DNA of 64,000 nt from G965214625 sp965214625 (lineage in GTDB: Bacteria; Pseudomonadota; Gammaproteobacteria; Arenicellales; Poriferihabitantaceae), in the NCBI GenBank assembly GCA_965214625.1, contig OZ243962.1, forward strand, positions 2,542,001-2,606,000. Direction: 5' to 3'. This document shows positions 60,837 to 64,000 of this stretch, in pieces (within the stretch, counting starts at the first letter, position 1; the number at the start of each line of letters is the position of its first letter). Position numbers and translations under genes: made by a program. Below the pieces are notes generated by a model. That model saw nothing but the letters and a program-made list of their open reading frames with translations, was not told the origin of the DNA and searched no databases.

Positions 60837-62063
60837 ATGACAGATCATTGCGAAACATACCATCCACAGACGACAGCAGTTCGTTGTGGCCATCGAAGGA
60901 CACCGGAAAAAGAACACAGCGAACCGATCTTCACAACATCCAGCTTTATGTTTGACAATGCCGAACAGGCTGCGGCGGTGTTTGGTGACCAACAGGACGG
61001 TAACATCTATTCGCGATTCACTAATCCAACCGTCGCCGGATTCGAAAATCGATTGGCGGCGATGGAGGGTGGACAATATTGCGTCGCTACTGCATCGGGT
61101 ATGGCGGCCATTACCGGTCTGGTTTTGGCTGTCTTGTCTTCAGGCGATCACATTGTGTGTTCATCGGGTGTTTTTGGTTCGACGGTTTCATTGTTTTCGA
61201 AGGTATTCGACCGGTTTGGCATCAAAACGACGTTTGTTGATCTAACGGCGGTTGCGCAGTGGCAATCCGCGGTTTTACCGAGTACCCGGTTGTTTTTTGT
61301 CGAAACGCCGTCCAATCCGATGTGTGCGATTGCCGATATTTCGGCGATCGCTGCCATTGCCCGAAAAAGGGATATTCTGCTGGTGGTTGATAACGCATTT
61401 TGTACTCCCGTATTACAGCAACCCCTGCGGTTGGGAGCGGAGGTTGTCGTTCACTCGGCGACAAAATATCTCGATGGACAGGGGCGGTGTGTGGGCGGTG
61501 CGATTGTCACCAATGATCAGAAAATTTACGACAAGCTGTTTGCCATGCTTCGAACGACCGGACCGTGTCTCAGCCCCTTTAATGCGTGGACATTTACCAA
61601 GGGCCTCGAAACCCTGTCACTGCGAATGCGGCAACACTGTGCCAACGCCATGCAAATCGCACACTGGCTGACACAACACCCTGCGGTGACAAAAGTGAAT
61701 TACCCGGGACTTGTCTCGCATCCACAGCATGATCTGGCGAGGCAACAGCACACGGATTTCGGCGGAGTCGTCTCTTTCGAGGTCATCGGCGCACGGCAAC
61801 AGGCCTGGCGTGTGATCAATGCGACGCAGTTCCTTTCGATTACGGCCAATCTGGGGGATGCAAAAACAACGATCACCCATCCCGCTTCGACCACCCATGC
61901 GAGGATCACCCAGGAAGCGCGGGACCATGCTGGAATATCCGACTCGCTGATTCGTGTCTCCGTCGGTTTGGAGCATGTTGACGATATCATCGATGATCTG
62001 CGTTCCGGGCTTGCCCAACTTGCCGGGGTCAGTGTCAGGGACGGTCAGATGGCCTGCAGATGA
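60837..62063 (+). CDS. metZ: O-succinylhomoserine sulfhydrylase
   Basis: 408 residues of the Cys/Met-metabolism PLP family. The PLP lysine is Lys210 in HSATKYLDGQGR, with VVDNAFCTP and VETPSNPMC upstream. The pattern QQDGNIYSRFTNPTV and the sequence GNIYSR fit MetZ, which joins sulfide directly to O-succinylhomoserine to make homocysteine. A SAM-II-like riboswitch precedes it. It overlaps the convergent gene by 19 bases. Confidence 0.9.
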   Translation: MTDHCETYHPQTTAVRCGHRRTPEKEHSEPIFTTSSFMFDNAEQAAAVFGDQQDGNIYSRFTNPTVAGFENRLAAMEGGQYCVATASGMAAITGLVLAVLSSGDHIVCSSGVFGSTVSLFSKVFDRFGIKTTFVDLTAVAQWQSAVLPSTRLFFVETPSNPMCAIADISAIAAIARKRDILLVVDNAFCTPVLQQPLRLGAEVVVHSATKYLDGQGRCVGGAIVTNDQKIYDKLFAMLRTTGPCLSPFNAWTFTKGLETLSLRMRQHCANAMQIAHWLTQHPAVTKVNYPGLVSHPQHDLARQQHTDFGGVVSFEVIGARQQAWRVINATQFLSITANLGDAKTTITHPASTTHARITQEARDHAGISDSLIRVSVGLEHVDDIIDDLRSGLAQLAGVSVRDGQMACR

Positions 62064-62560
62064 CGATAACGCGGTATCTTGTCGGTATACAGCGCGGGGG
62101 CCTGGTTCAGATTATGCACTTCCTGGTCGGTCAATGCACGGACAGCCTTGGCCGGGGCGCCTAGAATCAGGGTCCTGTCGGGGAAACATTTTCCCTCCGT
62201 GATAAGGCTGTGTGCGCCGACAAGGCAACACTCTCCAATGGTGGCATGATTCAAAATGGTGGTTCCGATACCGATCAGGCTATAGCACCCGATTCGACAA
62301 CCATGCAACATGACACTGTGACCGATCGTCACATTGTCATCAACCCAAAGCGGGAGACCGGGGTCAGTGTGCAGTACGCTGCCGTCCTGAACGTTCGAGT
62401 TTTGCCCGATCGTGATGTTATCATTGTCGCCGCGTAAAACCGTATGGAACCAGATGCTCGCGTAGGCCCCGATATGTACAGAGCCGATAATGTCGGCGCT
62501 CGGCGCAATGAAGCTGGACGGATGAATGTCCGGTGACCGATCAGGCAGGGTATAGATCAT
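62045..62560 (-). CDS. Gamma-carbonic-anhydrase-family hexapeptide protein (YrdA-like)
   Basis: 171 residues of left-handed beta-helix repeats. Metal-binding His in VLHTD and in GHSVMLHG, and RGDN upstream, match the gamma class. Members bind zinc or iron; many, such as YrdA, have uncertain enzyme activity. Convergent with metZ, with 19 bases of coding overlap. Confidence 0.92.
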   Translation of the reverse strand: MIYTLPDRSPDIHPSSFIAPSADIIGSVHIGAYASIWFHTVLRGDNDNITIGQNSNVQDGSVLHTDPGLPLWVDDNVTIGHSVMLHGCRIGCYSLIGIGTTILNHATIGECCLVGAHSLITEGKCFPDRTLILGAPAKAVRALTDQEVHNLNQAPALYTDKIPRYRHLQAI

Positions 62561-62577
62561 GATATTGCGGCGGCGTC

Positions 62578-63645
62578 CTACATCAGCAGCGGTTTTTCGA
62601 TGGTCTCCAGTGCCTTGTGGGAGTGTCTTCCGCGCAACGAGACCAAAGAAGACAGTTTTTCCATGAACTTTTTCTTCTCGCTATAGTGAAGATGTACCAT
62701 TTTTGCCTCTTTCAGGGCGGCCATCAGGTAGTCATCGCTGGTCTGCAAGGCATCGACCAGTCCCAGTTCCAGCGCTTTGGTTCCAAGCCAGTGTTCACCG
62801 GTTGCGACCGTTTCCACATCGAGCGCCGGTCGTTGTACCTTGATGAAATCCTTGAACAGCGTGTGCGTTTCTTCCAGTTCCTGTTGCATCTTGGCCCGGG
62901 CCTTGTCCGTGTTTTCACCGAATACCGTCAATGTTCTCTTGTGTTCACCCGCTTGAAGCTGTTCGAAATCCACATCGTTCTTTTTCAAAAGACGGTGTAC
63001 GTTAGGGATCTGGGCGAGCACGCCGATCGATCCGATGATGGCGAACGGTGCGGCGATAATCTGATTCGCGACACAGGCCATCATATAGCCGCCGCTGGCC
63101 GCAATTTTATCGACCGAGACAGTCAGCGGGATACCCTTGTTTCGAATGCGTTGCAGCTGTGATGCGGCCAACCCGTAGCCGTGAACGGTCCCCCCTCCAC
63201 TTTCCAGTCGGACCAGGACTTCGTCATTCTCGGTGGCCAGTGTCAAAATGGCACTGATTTCCTGCCTCATTGAGGCCACCGCGGTTGCCCGAATGTCCCC
63301 GTCAAAGTCGATGACAAAGAGTTTTTTGCCGGCGGCTGCGTCGTCCTGTGTTGCCGTCTTGCCGGCTTTGCCTTTTTTCTTCTGTGCCTTGGCCTCCTGT
63401 TTCGTTTTCCTTTTTTCCAGTTTCCGTTTTTGCTTCAGCTCGACATCGCTTAGGAATGTATTCGACAATATGTTTTCCATTTCCTCATATTCCTGGTTCA
63501 GAGGGGTGATATCGAGCTGTTTGTCGTCGACTTTTCTGTGTTTCAAGATCATCCCCATGATCATGCCTGCGATGATCAGGATGGCGGCGACAAGGGTGAT
63601 TGATTTGGCAAGGAACAGGCCATATTCGGCGAGGAAATGCATCAT
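62578..63645 (-). CDS. sohB: Inner-membrane protease SohB (S49 family)
   Basis: 355 residues. N-terminal membrane segment (about 9-32), a charged Lys/Glu-rich linker (residues 70-95), then the S49 domain with the nucleophile in ASGGYMMACVAN and the base Lys in TKALELGLVDAL. SohB is a SppA-related membrane-bound serine protease acting at the periplasmic face of the inner membrane. Located 17 bases before the carbonic anhydrase gene on the same strand. Confidence 0.93.
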   Translation of the reverse strand: MMHFLAEYGLFLAKSITLVAAILIIAGMIMGMILKHRKVDDKQLDITPLNQEYEEMENILSNTFLSDVELKQKRKLEKRKTKQEAKAQKKKGKAGKTATQDDAAAGKKLFVIDFDGDIRATAVASMRQEISAILTLATENDEVLVRLESGGGTVHGYGLAASQLQRIRNKGIPLTVSVDKIAASGGYMMACVANQIIAAPFAIIGSIGVLAQIPNVHRLLKKNDVDFEQLQAGEHKRTLTVFGENTDKARAKMQQELEETHTLFKDFIKVQRPALDVETVATGEHWLGTKALELGLVDALQTSDDYLMAALKEAKMVHLHYSEKKKFMEKLSSLVSLRGRHSHKALETIEKPLLM

Positions 63646-63663
63646 GATCGGGTGTGATTCAGG

Positions 63664-64000
63664 TTATTGGTCCATTTTTGCCCAGCTGTCACGCAATGTG
63701 ACAACGCGGTTATAGATGATTTTTTCACGGGTGCTGTCCTTGTCGGGATAAAAATAGCCCACTCGCTCAAACTGGTAGCGGGTGTCGGCACGCGGTTCGG
63801 CCAGTGATGCCTCCAGCTTGCAGTGTGTCAGGGTCATCAGCGAATCCGGATTGAGGTAATCGATAAAATCCTGGTGCTTGTCTGCGGTTGGGTCGGGCTT
63901 GCAGAACAGGCGATCATACAGCCTGACCTCGGCGTTGATACAGTGATCGGCGGATACCCAGTGAATAATGCCCTTGACCTTTCCGCTCTTGGGAGGTCGT
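63664..64000 (-). CDS. glnS: Glutaminyl-tRNA synthetase, C-terminal part
   Basis: The last 111 codons are visible; the gene continues past the right edge. The anticodon-binding beta-barrel C-terminus is recognisable: VKGIIHWVSADHCINAEVRL, then YDRLF, RYQFERVGYF and RVVTLRDSWAKMDQ. It charges tRNA-Gln. SohB lies downstream on the same strand. Confidence 0.93.
   Translation of the reverse strand, partial: RPPKSGKVKGIIHWVSADHCINAEVRLYDRLFCKPDPTADKHQDFIDYLNPDSLMTLTHCKLEASLAEPRADTRYQFERVGYFYPDKDSTREKIIYNRVVTLRDSWAKMDQ

Overview
The window looks like a chromosome segment from a proteobacterium, most likely a gammaproteobacterium. The right edge carries glnS, sohB, a gamma carbonic anhydrase and metZ. 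The left edge carries a cold-shock gene followed by an RRM RNA-binding gene. GlnS as the glutaminyl-tRNA route points to beta/gamma rather than most alphaproteobacteria. The SAM-II-like riboswitch before metZ is more usual in alphaproteobacteria, so the placement is an inference. Base composition is moderately GC-rich, except for AT-rich stretches around a Fic gene (about 27.4-29.3 kb) and near 59.4-59.7 kb. I see no tRNA, rRNA, CRISPR array or intact transposase.

Most of the window is a catabolic and transport region for small nitrogen- or sulfur-containing organic compounds. Left to right: an RRM gene (partial), a terminator and a cold-shock gene; TauD-type dioxygenase, DMT exporter and GMC dehydrogenase with a small subunit (0.9-4.8 kb, +); a three-gene thiocyanate hydrolase / split nitrile hydratase set (4.9-6.2 kb, -); a 2-hydroxyacid dehydrogenase, a TauE/SafE exporter and a soluble PAS kinase with a FixJ-type regulator (6.2-10.4 kb, +); and an SDR (-).

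Next comes a long + strand operon (11.4-21.1 kb): Rieske oxygenase, complete polyamine-type ABC transporter, two tandem paralogous 214-aa-class proteins of unknown function, a DUF1116 protein, an amidase and an ASCH protein. It is followed on the - strand by a second Rieske oxygenase, a tiny AtzG-like ORF and a second amidase. These are divergent from a LysR regulator, which is followed by a PotD-like protein lacking a signal peptide and a DMT transporter. After the Fic gene comes a - strand block (29.3-36.4 kb): amino-acid-type ABC transporter, a type III glutamine synthetase / gamma-glutamylmethylamide synthetase-like enzyme with its own promoter-operator, and a molybdopterin oxidoreductase.

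From 36.8 to 42.7 kb two divergent operons form a plausible pathway. One has a HisC-like aminotransferase and a split ThDP decarboxylase resembling sulfopyruvate decarboxylase. The other has a DoeB-like deacylase, an aldehyde dehydrogenase and a second TauD-type dioxygenase. Then follow a small-molecule kinase coupled to an enolase paralog with altered active-site residues, and a 5'-truncated metallo-beta-lactamase-fold gene ending at a large palindrome. A further set contains a DMT exporter, a creatinase-like M24 hydrolase, a DUF1989 protein, an exported amidohydrolase, agmatine deiminase, N-carbamoylputrescine amidase and a PhzF-like protein. A four-gene membrane redox module (54.5-56.7 kb) includes a ferric-reductase-like/Rieske fusion.

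The most interesting candidates for undescribed biology are: (1) the Rieske/ABC/twin-214-aa/DUF1116/amidase/ASCH operon; (2) the kinase-enolase paralog pair; (3) the membrane redox module; (4) the split nitrile hydratase/thiocyanate hydrolase set; and (5) the hidden AtzG-like ORF. All functional assignments rest on reading motifs by eye; no database search was possible.
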